Shown one piece after another: positions 13,792-19,562 of a stretch of 19,562 bases of DNA (its first letter is position 1; the number at the start of each line of letters is the position of its first letter). The stretch comes from Chloroflexota bacterium (lineage in GTDB: Bacteria; Chloroflexota; Anaerolineae; Aggregatilineales; Phototrophicaceae). The notes under the pieces were generated by a model. That model had not been told where the DNA came from and ran no database searches. It saw only the letters and a list, made by a program, of their open reading frames with translations. Location: NCBI GenBank assembly GCA_003242205.1, contig QGUR01000044.1:1-19562 (forward strand), read 5' to 3'. A program made the position numbers and the translations under genes.

Positions 13792-14975
13792 TGGGGCTGG
13801 ACGCGGTAGCAAGCCCGACCGGGTTGGTCATCGGCTTTGTTCTCGGGTTAATTCCCTTGCTGGTGGGCTGGCGCTACAGACAGTGGAAGTGGGGCGTCAT
13901 TGGCTGGCTGGTCTGCCTTTTCAGCAGCTTCGGCTGTGGCCTCATCGGCGGTTTGCCGGTCGCCGTCCTCGCCACCAGCCTCGTCATATCGTACGCCTTC
14001 GCCACCCGTGAAGACCCCTATACGTCGCAGGCATCGCTCGATGAAGTGACCTTCGACGAAACGTGGCAGGAATACCTTCTGCGCCAGATGGCGGCACTGG
14101 GCCATGGCGTACGAACATCGGCACGTATGCTGGCCCGCAATAAAGTCGGGTTCATCGGTTTTGCCGGCGTCATGTTCTTCGTGTTGATGTCGGCATTTGG
14201 CCCGCTGTTTATCGAATATGAAGGCGAAGCCAATTTCAGCCGGCGACAGCCGGGCGCGAGTTCGCTGTTTCAGCCACCTTCGGCGGAATTTCCGCTGGGC
14301 CTTGACTGGCAGGGCCGCAGCGTGCTCTCGCATATCGTCTATGGCGGGCGCACCTTAATCCTGACGTCGATTCAGGCCGGTCTGATCGCGACGGTGATCG
14401 CCGTCGCGCTCGGTTCGCTGGCGGCGTTGCTGGGCGGCTTTGTTGACCAGGCAATCTCATTTCTGGGCAATTTTGTGCTCACCATACCGCAGTTCCCGCT
14501 TCTGTTGGTACTCGCCTCGCTCATCTCGTTCAATAGCAGTCTGGGGCTGGCATTGCTGTTTGCGGCGCTGAATTGGCCGGCGTTGATGCGAGCCGTGCGG
14601 GCGCAGGCGCTCAGTCTACGCAAGCGCGACTATGTGGAAGCCGCAGTTGCCCTCGATTTGGGCCTCGGCCATGTCATCATGCGGGAAGTTTTCCCGAACA
14701 TGGTGAGCTACATCGCAGTCAACTTCATCTTCTCGGTGCGGTCGGCCATGTACGCGCTGGTTGGTCTGGTCGTGCTGGGGATCGTGCCGCTTAGCGAGCC
14801 GGACTGGGGTGTGATGATCTTCATGGGCCGCCAGCAGGGCGCGCTCTTCAACCCGGCTGCGGCCAGCATGTTGCTATCGCCGATCATCGCCATTGCGGTG
14901 TTCCAGCTTTCGCTGGTGCTGTTCGCGCGCTCGCTGGAAGAAATCTTCAACCCGCGGCTGCGGAGCGGAGTCTGA
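13791..14975 (+). CDS. ABC transporter permease (OppC/DppC type) with extra N-terminal membrane domain
   Basis: At 394 residues this is ~90-100 longer than usual OppC. The typical OppC begins around residue 112 (LARNKVGFIGFAGVMFF) and carries FPLGLDWQGRSVLSHIVYGGRTL (167-189, the LGTDxxGRD-type signature). The EAA loop RDYVEAAVALDLGLGH (279-294) and FPNMVSYIAV follow. Residues 10-72 instead form about three hydrophobic segments separated by WRYRQWKWG, with no place in the usual family architecture. The start is supported by the TGATG overlap with the preceding permease. The role of the extension is unknown; it could aid assembly or interact with another membrane component such as the small protein at 16986-17195. 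Confidence 0.92.
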   Translation: MGLDAVASPTGLVIGFVLGLIPLLVGWRYRQWKWGVIGWLVCLFSSFGCGLIGGLPVAVLATSLVISYAFATREDPYTSQASLDEVTFDETWQEYLLRQMAALGHGVRTSARMLARNKVGFIGFAGVMFFVLMSAFGPLFIEYEGEANFSRRQPGASSLFQPPSAEFPLGLDWQGRSVLSHIVYGGRTLILTSIQAGLIATVIAVALGSLAALLGGFVDQAISFLGNFVLTIPQFPLLLVLASLISFNSSLGLALLFAALNWPALMRAVRAQALSLRKRDYVEAAVALDLGLGHVIMREVFPNMVSYIAVNFIFSVRSAMYALVGLVVLGIVPLSEPDWGVMIFMGRQQGALFNPAAASMLLSPIIAIAVFQLSLVLFARSLEEIFNPRLRSGV

Positions 14976-14978
14976 GCC

Positions 14979-15989
14979 ATGGCAGAGCGCCCTGTCCTCC
15001 AGGTACGCAACGTATCCATCAGCTATCTCGCGCGCCGCGGGCGCGTCCGCGCCGTAAGCGACGTTTCGTTTGACCTGCACGAAGGAGAAACGCTCGCGCT
15101 GATCGGCGAAAGCGGCTGTGGCAAATCCACTCTGAATCTCGGTCTGATCCGCCAGCTTCCAGCCAATGCCACAATCGACAGCGGCAGCATCCTCTATACG
15201 CGCCGCGATGGCCAGATAGTTGACGTGTTGAAACTCAGGCCGCAGGAACTACGTCGTTTTCTCTGGTCAGAAGTGTCGATGGTGTTTCAGGGCGCGCTGA
15301 ACGCCCTGAACCCGGTGCTGCGTGTTTCCGACGTGGTTTACGATACGGCAAGCGCGCACGGCATGCCCCGCGCCGAAGCGAAACGCCGGGCGCTGGATCT
15401 GTTTGCCCGTGTGCGGCTCGATCCTGAACGAGTCTTCAACGCCTACCCGCATGAACTCAGTGGCGGCATGCGCCAGCGCGTGCTGCTGGCGATCAGCCTG
15501 CTGCTGCGCCCGCAGATTGTCCTGATGGACGAGCCGACAACCGCAGTCGACATCCTGACACAGCGCTCGATACTGGACGTGCTGGAAAAACTGCGCGACG
15601 AACTCAACTTCAGCGTGATTTTCGTCAGCCACGATTTAGCGGTAGCAGCGGAAATCGCCGACACCGTGGCCACCATGTACGCGGGGAAAATCGTCGAACA
15701 CGGGCCGGTCAACGACGTGTTTTACCGCCCGCGCCATGCCTATACGCTCAGTTTGCTGAATGCCGCGCCCCGCCTCAGCGCCGGCGCGGAAGAACTAGCG
15801 AGTATTCCCGGCAGCCCGCCTGACCTCATCCAACCACCGCCGGGCTGCAAATTTCACCCGCGCTGCCGGTTCGCAAGCGATCTTTGCCGCGATAAGGAAC
15901 CGGAACTGGTCTCCAAAGAGGCGGGCCATCTGGTGGCCTGCCACCACAGCGACGAGGTGCTGGCAACAAGCAGAGAAGTGCGGGCATGA
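14979..15989 (+). CDS. ABC transporter ATP-binding protein (OppD/DppD type)
   Basis: This 336-residue ATPase energises the Opp-type importer. Walker A GESGCGKST is at 43-51, the Q-loop glutamine at Q104 (MVFQGALNALNP), the signature LSGGMRQR at 160-167, Walker B VLMDEPTT at 181-188 and the H-loop VSHDL at 216-220. The C-terminal oligopeptide-ABC extension has PPGCKFHPRCRFASDLC, with cysteines 290, 296, 303 and 321. Equivalent cysteines bind an iron-sulphur cluster in some characterised OppD/DppD proteins. The start lies 3 bases after the permease stop, and the 3' end overlaps the next ATPase gene by 4 bases (ATGA). All catalytic residues are present. Confidence 0.95.
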   Translation: MAERPVLQVRNVSISYLARRGRVRAVSDVSFDLHEGETLALIGESGCGKSTLNLGLIRQLPANATIDSGSILYTRRDGQIVDVLKLRPQELRRFLWSEVSMVFQGALNALNPVLRVSDVVYDTASAHGMPRAEAKRRALDLFARVRLDPERVFNAYPHELSGGMRQRVLLAISLLLRPQIVLMDEPTTAVDILTQRSILDVLEKLRDELNFSVIFVSHDLAVAAEIADTVATMYAGKIVEHGPVNDVFYRPRHAYTLSLLNAAPRLSAGAEELASIPGSPPDLIQPPPGCKFHPRCRFASDLCRDKEPELVSKEAGHLVACHHSDEVLATSREVRA

Positions 15990-17008
15990 CGTCGAAGCCA
16001 CTTATCGAATTACGCAATGTTTATCGTTCATTCGAGGTCGACGGGCAACACCTTCCGGTTTTGCAGGACATCAACCTCGAGATTCAGCCGAACGAGATTT
16101 TGTGCCTCGTCGGCGAAAGCGGCTGCGGCAAGACCACAACCGGCAGGATCATCGCCGGATTGCTGCCCCAGAGCAGCGGCGAAGTGCTGGTGAACGGCCA
16201 GCCTCTTAGCGCGTATTCGCGCCAGCAGCAGGCCGAACTCCGTCGTTCGCTCCAGATCGTGCATCAGGACCCGTTCGCATCCCTGAACCCGGCACATACC
16301 ATCGGCCAGATACTCAGTTATCCGCTCAAACGCCACCGGATGGTTAAAGGCCGGGCCGAGTTACGCCGTCGCATCTGGGAATTGCTGACGCTGGTAGACC
16401 TGACGCCGCCCGGCGACATCGTGACGAAATACCCGCACCAGCTTAGCGGCGGCCAGCGGCAGCGCGTCAGCATCGCGCGCGCGCTGACTGTCAACCCGAA
16501 GCTGATCGTCGCCGACGAAGCCGTTAGCATGGTCGACGTCAGCATTCGCATCGGTCTGCTGAAAATGCTGCACCGCCTGCGCGAGCAACTGGGCCTGGCG
16601 ATCATCTTCATTACCCACGATCTGGCGCTTGCCAAATATTTCGCGTGGGAAGGTCGCATCGCAGTCATGTATCTGGGCCGCATCGTGGAAATCGGGCCAA
16701 CGCCTGAAGTCATCGCGCACCCGGCGCATCCTTACACACGGGCGCTGCTCGCCGCCGTCCCGGAAGCCGATCCGGAAGTGACGCGTCACAAGCAGCATCT
16801 GGCGCTGCGTTCCGAAGAAATACCGCGCCTGTCGGAAATCCCCCAGGGCTGCTCGTTCCATCCACGCTGCCCGTTCTTTCTACCGGGCATCTGCGATGCT
16901 AAAACGCCGGAATTGCTTCAACCGCCAAATTTCATCCAGTTGGCGCGCTGCACGCCATTGAACGATCAGGGCACGCTGATTCCTTATGAACCGGCACAAT
17001 ATCGTTAG
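15986..17008 (+). CDS. ABC transporter ATP-binding protein (OppF/DppF type)
   Basis: This 340-residue second ATPase has Walker A GESGCGKTT at 43-51, Q94 (IVHQDPFASLNP), the signature LSGGQRQRVSIARAL at 153-167, and H211 (ITHDL). Walker B reads LIVADEAVSMVDVS; the catalytic D177-E178 are kept, but the usual DEPTSALD has become DEAVSMVD. The C-terminal GCSFHPRCPF block and later cysteines (289, 295, 303, 322) mirror those of the OppD-type partner. The gene overlaps its neighbours on both sides (4 bases upstream, 23 downstream), a tightly packed operon. The altered D-loop/Walker B context may mark an oligosaccharide-transport subfamily, which is inference. Confidence 0.95.
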   Translation: MTSKPLIELRNVYRSFEVDGQHLPVLQDINLEIQPNEILCLVGESGCGKTTTGRIIAGLLPQSSGEVLVNGQPLSAYSRQQQAELRRSLQIVHQDPFASLNPAHTIGQILSYPLKRHRMVKGRAELRRRIWELLTLVDLTPPGDIVTKYPHQLSGGQRQRVSIARALTVNPKLIVADEAVSMVDVSIRIGLLKMLHRLREQLGLAIIFITHDLALAKYFAWEGRIAVMYLGRIVEIGPTPEVIAHPAHPYTRALLAAVPEADPEVTRHKQHLALRSEEIPRLSEIPQGCSFHPRCPFFLPGICDAKTPELLQPPNFIQLARCTPLNDQGTLIPYEPAQYR

Positions 17009-17195
17009 CACAGCGCCCGGCTTTCTGGCGCTCGGTATCCTGATCGGCGGTTGCGGTCTGGCGCTGCTCCTGTTCCAGCAGCCCAACACGCCTGAATTCA
17101 CGCTTAGCCTGTGCAGCGCCGGCATGGGACTGGCGCTGACGCTGGGCGCGGCCATCCTTATCCGCCGCGGCGCGCGCAACCAGTCTCACTCATAA
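16986..17195 (+). CDS. Small two-helix membrane protein, unknown function
   Basis: This 69-residue protein has two hydrophobic segments: ~11-31 (PGFLALGILIGGCGLALLLF) and ~38-59 (around LCSAGMGLALTLGAAILI). They are separated by a short QQPNTPEF loop and followed by a basic RRGARN tail, which suggests both ends lie in the cytoplasm. It overlaps the oppF-type gene by 23 bases in another frame and has no clear Shine-Dalgarno, so translation would rely on coupling. It ends just before the shared terminator at 17197-17229, which supports it as the last gene of the operon. No family recognised. Confidence 0.5.
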   Translation: MNRHNIVSTAPGFLALGILIGGCGLALLLFQQPNTPEFTLSLCSAGMGLALTLGAAILIRRGARNQSHS

Positions 17196-17196
17196 A

Positions 17197-17229
17197 ACAA
17201 CAGCCCCGTCTCGGCGATCGGGCTGTTGT
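17197..17229. terminator. Bidirectional intrinsic terminator between convergent genes
   Basis: ACAACAGCCC (17197-17206) and GGGCTGTTGT (17220-17229) form a perfect 10-bp stem with a 13-base loop. On the minus strand the stem runs on into TTTTA, giving a reasonable U-tract for the SH3-protein gene. On the plus strand it closes the importer operon but lacks a U-run. Its position between convergent genes fits shared use. Confidence 0.7.
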
Positions 17230-17273
17230 CGCTAGCGCTACACGCCGTACGGCGGACATATCAGCGCATCACA

Positions 17274-18191
17274 TCAGAAGGGGCGGCGGACGAACTGGAG
17301 CGAGCCTTCCTCAACCCAGCCTGTGACGCCGATGCCTGCGACCGCGACGCGCATCCAGTTCTGTACGCCGTCATGCACCGGCCCCTGTTGAATGATCATC
17401 TCACGCCCCGGCTGCACCGTGTAGCCCCATGGGCTGGTCGAGCTTGGCGTATAGCGCAGCCAGGCAAACGGAACGCCAGCGCGCAGGCGAACCACATCGC
17501 CAATCTGCCACGTTGGCGGCGGAACCGGCGTCTGATTGCCGGTCACCAGTTCAACAGAATTCTGCTCCACCCAGCCGGTCATGCCATTGCGCGGGTCGCG
17601 CATTAGCCACCACCACTGGCCAAACGAGTCCTGGGCCGAACCGCCGACAATGACAAGCTGCCAGCCGGGAAACACGGTATAAATCGGCTCGGTGTTCGGC
17701 GTGGGCGCGCCGCGGAACCAGACAAACGGCACGCTCGATCGCACGCGGACGATGTTACCGGCCTGCCAGGGTGCAGCGCCAGGACCGGGTGTGACCGGCG
17801 TAGGCGGCGGTGTGGTCGGCGTATGCGTGGGCGTCGCAGTAGCGCACTGCTCCTGCAGCGAGCTAAGCTCCACCCAGTAGTAACCATGGCTCCCCGGCGT
17901 GGCGTTCGGCCAGACATATACCCACCACTGCACACCGTCCCAGGCGAGAATCGGCGGGTTATTCAGCGTAACCGTCTGGCCGGGCAGCACGGTTACGGCA
18001 TGGCGCGAAAACGAAGATGGTTCAAAGCGTAACCAGGCGAATGGAACGCCCGGTCGCAGCGTGTGCGGGCATTGCGCGTTCACAGCCGGCTGTGGCGGTA
18101 TTTCCTGCGCCGCAACAGCCAGCGCGCCGCCCAGCACGACGAACAGCAGCAAGGAAACGAGAAGCAGACGCGTTCGCACAAGTGAGGTCAT
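17274..18191 (-). CDS. Secreted protein with three SH3-like repeats
   Basis: This 305-residue exported protein has a signal peptide (MTSLVRTRLLLVSLLLFVVL, cleavage near A28 before QE). Three related modules follow: ~45-112 (RPGVPFAWLRFEPSS to YYWVELSSL), ~146-216 (RSSVPFVWFRGAPTP to GWVEQNSVELV) and ~232-301 (RAGVPFAWLRYTPSS to GWVEEGSLQF). A Thr/Pro-rich linker (117-138) separates the first two. Each module has the Val-rich strand, the W/Y-rich core and the terminal GWVE strand of bacterial SH3-like domains, which bind peptides or cell-wall material. C41 and C116 could form a disulphide. The ATG at 18191 has AAAGG 9 bases upstream. It is a single-gene unit; function otherwise unknown. Confidence 0.85.
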   Translation of the reverse strand: MTSLVRTRLLLVSLLLFVVLGGALAVAAQEIPPQPAVNAQCPHTLRPGVPFAWLRFEPSSFSRHAVTVLPGQTVTLNNPPILAWDGVQWWVYVWPNATPGSHGYYWVELSSLQEQCATATPTHTPTTPPPTPVTPGPGAAPWQAGNIVRVRSSVPFVWFRGAPTPNTEPIYTVFPGWQLVIVGGSAQDSFGQWWWLMRDPRNGMTGWVEQNSVELVTGNQTPVPPPTWQIGDVVRLRAGVPFAWLRYTPSSTSPWGYTVQPGREMIIQQGPVHDGVQNWMRVAVAGIGVTGWVEEGSLQFVRRPF

Positions 18192-18214
18192 GGCAATCGC
18201 CTTTCACGTAACAC

Positions 18215-18239
18215 ACTTTATCCTATTATGCGATAAAGT
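18215..18239. promoter_or_regulatory. Inverted repeat upstream of the SH3-protein gene
   Basis: ACTTTATC (18215-18222) and GATAAAGT (18232-18239) are perfect inverted 8-mers around a 9-base A/T-rich spacer containing TATTATG. The block lies 24 bases upstream of the ATG, over the expected promoter region, so an operator role is plausible. It could also form a weak leader hairpin. Confidence 0.35.
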
Positions 18240-18365
18240 TGCGCTTTCTGCTTAACGCTCGGCCTATGTGGAATAACCGCCTCACCGTCGCGCTTCCGGT
18301 GTGAAGCCATCTCGTTACCCAGTCTCAGCCGGGCGAGTTGCGCCCGCGTTTCCCGGCGACATTGA

Positions 18366-18391
18366 AGAAGCCCGGACAATGCCGGGCTTCT
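18366..18391. terminator. Terminator-like hairpin downstream of the RTX-like gene
   Basis: AGAAGCCCGG (18366-18375) pairs perfectly with CCGGGCTTCT (18382-18391) around a 6-base loop (ACAATG). It lies 41 bases past the stop of the minus-strand gene ending at 18432. On that strand the stem is followed by a short T-containing stretch (TTCAATG), a weak U-tract. Confidence 0.55.
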
Positions 18392-18431
18392 CTGTTATTG
18401 GACGTCTGATGCTGACGGCGAGGACTGGGGT

Positions 18432-19337
18432 CTAGCTGGGCACGCACATCGTCTCGGAGAAGTTGAAGTAGTACATCTTGGCCGGATCGTTCACTTCCGG
18501 CGCCATGATCTGAAGCATGCCATCGCCAAGATAGTTGAGCGTGTTGCCAAGACCGCTAAATGGCACGCGATTGCGGATGTCCTCCGGGCTGGCTACAAAT
18601 GCCAGTGTCCCAACACCGTCCGGCCCAACATCCCATACTTCGATACCGCCACCCGCCGCGCAGTAAACCACAAACGGCGCTGCGATATCCTGACCGTTCA
18701 GCCGCCCGCTGGTGACAAAGACCAGCGTCACGCTGTTGCCGTTGCTATCGGTCACAACCACTTCCTTCGCGCCACCGCCGTCACTGCCGGTATCGCCGCT
18801 GCCAGTGTCACCACCCGTGTTGTCGCCGCCACCAGTGTTGTCACCACCGCTAGTGTCACCACCAGCGTTATCGCCACCACCCGTGTTGTCGCCGCCGGTA
18901 TTATCTCCACCGCCAGTGTCGTCACCACCGCCGGTATCACCGCCGCCACCGGTGTCTCCACCGCCACCCTGAATGATGTAGTTGATCATATCGACGAGGC
19001 TTTCAAAGCCCGTCCACTTGTAGGTATTGCCGTTGACAGTCACCGTACCGCTGTTGGAAGTAATCGCGGAATTGATGGCCTGCTTTTCCGCCTCGGTGAC
19101 CGTCGTATTCATCATAAACGTCAGCGTATCGTTGCCGGTGTCATCGATATTGTCGTTGGGCCGGCCACCACCGTAGATGGTTCCCGGCACAATCGCACCA
19201 TCATAGAGGATGATATGGTCATCGCCATCATGGCCGACAATGTCCGTAGACACTCGCCCGTAGTTGTGAATTTCATCGTTGCCCTGATTGCCGTCGATAC
19301 GCCCGCCATCGGCATCGCCAACGATTCCATAGAAATT
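18432..19337 (-). CDS. RTX-like Gly/Asp-rich protein, 5' end lost to an IS insertion
   Basis: The frame runs minus from the edge of an inserted element to a stop at 18432. The only in-frame start is a GTG at 19253 (273 residues), but protein-like sequence of the same kind (IDGNQGNDEIHNYGRV) continues upstream to about 19330. The real start therefore lies beyond the insertion. The N-terminal part has calcium-binding RTX-type nonapeptides (GNQGNDEIH, GHDGDDHII, DTGNDTLTF). A Gly/Asp/Thr linker covers residues 96-161, counted from the GTG. A C-terminal beta-rich domain (~163-273) contains TLVFVTSGRLNGQDIAAPF, EVWDVGPDGVGTL and two cysteines (198, 270). It is probably an extracellular or surface protein. 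The remnant is likely non-functional unless the GTG is used. Confidence 0.6.
   Translation of the reverse strand, partial: NFYGIVGDADGGRIDGNQGNDEIHNYGRVSTDIVGHDGDDHIILYDGAIVPGTIYGGGRPNDNIDDTGNDTLTFMMNTTVTEAEKQAINSAITSNSGTVTVNGNTYKWTGFESLVDMINYIIQGGGGDTGGGGDTGGGDDTGGGDNTGGDNTGGGDNAGGDTSGGDNTGGGDNTGGDTGSGDTGSDGGGAKEVVVTDSNGNSVTLVFVTSGRLNGQDIAAPFVVYCAAGGGIEVWDVGPDGVGTLAFVASPEDIRNRVPFSGLGNTLNYLGDGMLQIMAPEVNDPAKMYYFNFSETMCVPS
18771..18968. repeat. Low-complexity repeat encoding (GGGD[T/N]) units
   Basis: This block of 6- to 15-base near-repeats (variants of CCACCGGTGTC and ACCACCGCC) encodes 66 residues made almost only of Gly, Asp, Thr, Asn and Ser on the minus strand. It links the RTX-like part to the C-terminal domain. 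Such tracts change length easily by slippage. Confidence 0.85.
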
Positions 19338-19348
19338 GCGCCAGGGGA

Positions 19349-19368
19349 CACCGGGCTTTAGCCCGGTG
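19349..19368. repeat. Subterminal hairpin of the IS200/IS605 left end
   Basis: A perfect 8-bp stem (CACCGGGC/GCCCGGTG) with a TTTA tetraloop. In this family the transposase dimer binds such imperfect-palindrome tips and cuts a few bases upstream on one strand. Confidence 0.75.
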
Positions 19369-19379
19369 GGGAATGGCGC

Positions 19380-19408
19380 TTGCCTCCTTTCCCTTCCCGT
19401 GATATAAT
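19380..19408 (+). promoter_or_regulatory. tnpA promoter giving a (nearly) leaderless mRNA
   Basis: -35 TTGCCT (19380-19385, 4/6) and a consensus -10 TATAAT (19403-19408) are spaced 17 bp apart. The start should fall near 19415, only about 3 bases before the ATG at 19418. No Shine-Dalgarno is possible, so initiation is predicted to be leaderless and weak. Confidence 0.65.
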
Positions 19409-19417
19409 TAGATTGCT

Positions 19418-19562
19418 ATGAGCAAACAAACCCGACACGCAACCTACAACATCAACTACCACCTCGTCTGGTGTCCGAAATACCGGCGTCCAGTCCTGGC
19501 GGGGAATGTTGGCGTGCGCCTGGCCGAATTGTTGCCCGAATACGTCCAGGAGCTTGACGGTG
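19418..19562 (+). CDS. tnpA: IS200/IS605 family transposase TnpA, N-terminal part
   Basis: 48 codons are visible before the window ends. The start MSKQTRHATYNINYHLVW is followed by CPKYRRPVLAGNVGVRLAELL, the conserved N-terminal strand and helix of Y1 (HUH) single-strand transposases. The HUH motif and catalytic tyrosine would lie downstream, outside the window, so intactness cannot be judged. It is transcribed away from the disrupted RTX-like gene. Whether a tnpB gene follows is unknown. Confidence 0.93.
   Translation, partial: MSKQTRHATYNINYHLVWCPKYRRPVLAGNVGVRLAELLPEYVQELDG

Larger units (their letters stand above)
19340..19562 (+). mobile_element. IS200/IS605-family element, left end (partial)
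   Basis: The element carries a Y1 transposase gene (from 19418) and a subterminal hairpin, CACCGGGC-TTTA-GCCCGGTG (19349-19368), of the sort recognised by these single-strand transposases. It interrupts the RTX-like frame. The exact left boundary is not certain (about 19335-19348), because these elements make no target duplication. The right end lies outside the window. Confidence 0.8.

Noticed and set aside
18771..18968. Possible CRISPR-like array
   Set aside because: Repeat units are irregular, only 6-15 bases, with no spacers, and encode a continuous Gly/Asp/Thr linker.

Overview
The window is a GC-rich bacterial segment. I infer a Chloroflexota (Anaerolineae-like) genome from the mix of sugar and oligopeptide ABC importers, ADP-ribosylglycohydrolase (ADPRGH) paralogues, secreted SH3-like proteins with Thr/Pro linkers, and signal peptides ending in 'A|Q'. 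That placement is inference only. The first ~80 bases look like an error-prone contig edge.

Positions 1-10386 are all on the minus strand. In transcription order they are a polyol/xylitol-type dehydrogenase, D-galactonate dehydratase (dgoD), a LacI-family regulator, a short ADPRGH-family enzyme, a sugar-binding protein, two sugar permeases, a long ADPRGH-family enzyme with C-terminal beta-rich modules, and the N-terminus of a succinate-CoA-ligase-beta-like ATP-grasp protein running off the window. A perfect 18-bp palindrome overlaps the predicted start of the ADPRGH/transporter operon, and a near-copy overlaps the predicted lacI start. The LacI protein therefore probably controls both itself and the operon. 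A ~140-bp palindromic element lies between the second permease and the long ADPRGH gene. No ATPase for the sugar importer is present.

Positions 10387-10826 are a divergent control region with several palindromes, a predicted sigma70-type promoter and a doubtful 28-residue membrane ORF. Positions 10827-17195 (plus strand) hold a complete Opp/Dpp-type importer (binding protein, two permeases, two ATPases) followed by a small overlapping two-helix membrane protein. The second permease has an extra N-terminal membrane domain. In this sugar-catabolic neighbourhood the importer may take up oligosaccharides rather than peptides.

Positions 17196-19562 begin with a shared terminator between convergent genes. 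A secreted protein with three SH3-like repeats follows on the minus strand, then an RTX-like, Gly/Asp/Thr-rich protein also on the minus strand. The 5' end of the RTX-like gene is cut off by the left end of an IS200/IS605-type element. Its tnpA starts at 19418, behind a near-consensus promoter that predicts a leaderless or nearly leaderless mRNA.

The working model is import of a glycoside or sugar by the SBP_bac_1 system, hydrolysis of a ribosyl or glycosyl bond by the two ADPRGH-family enzymes, and oxidation and dehydration of a hexose or hexonate by the dehydrogenase and DgoD. The substrate link between these steps is inferred, not shown.
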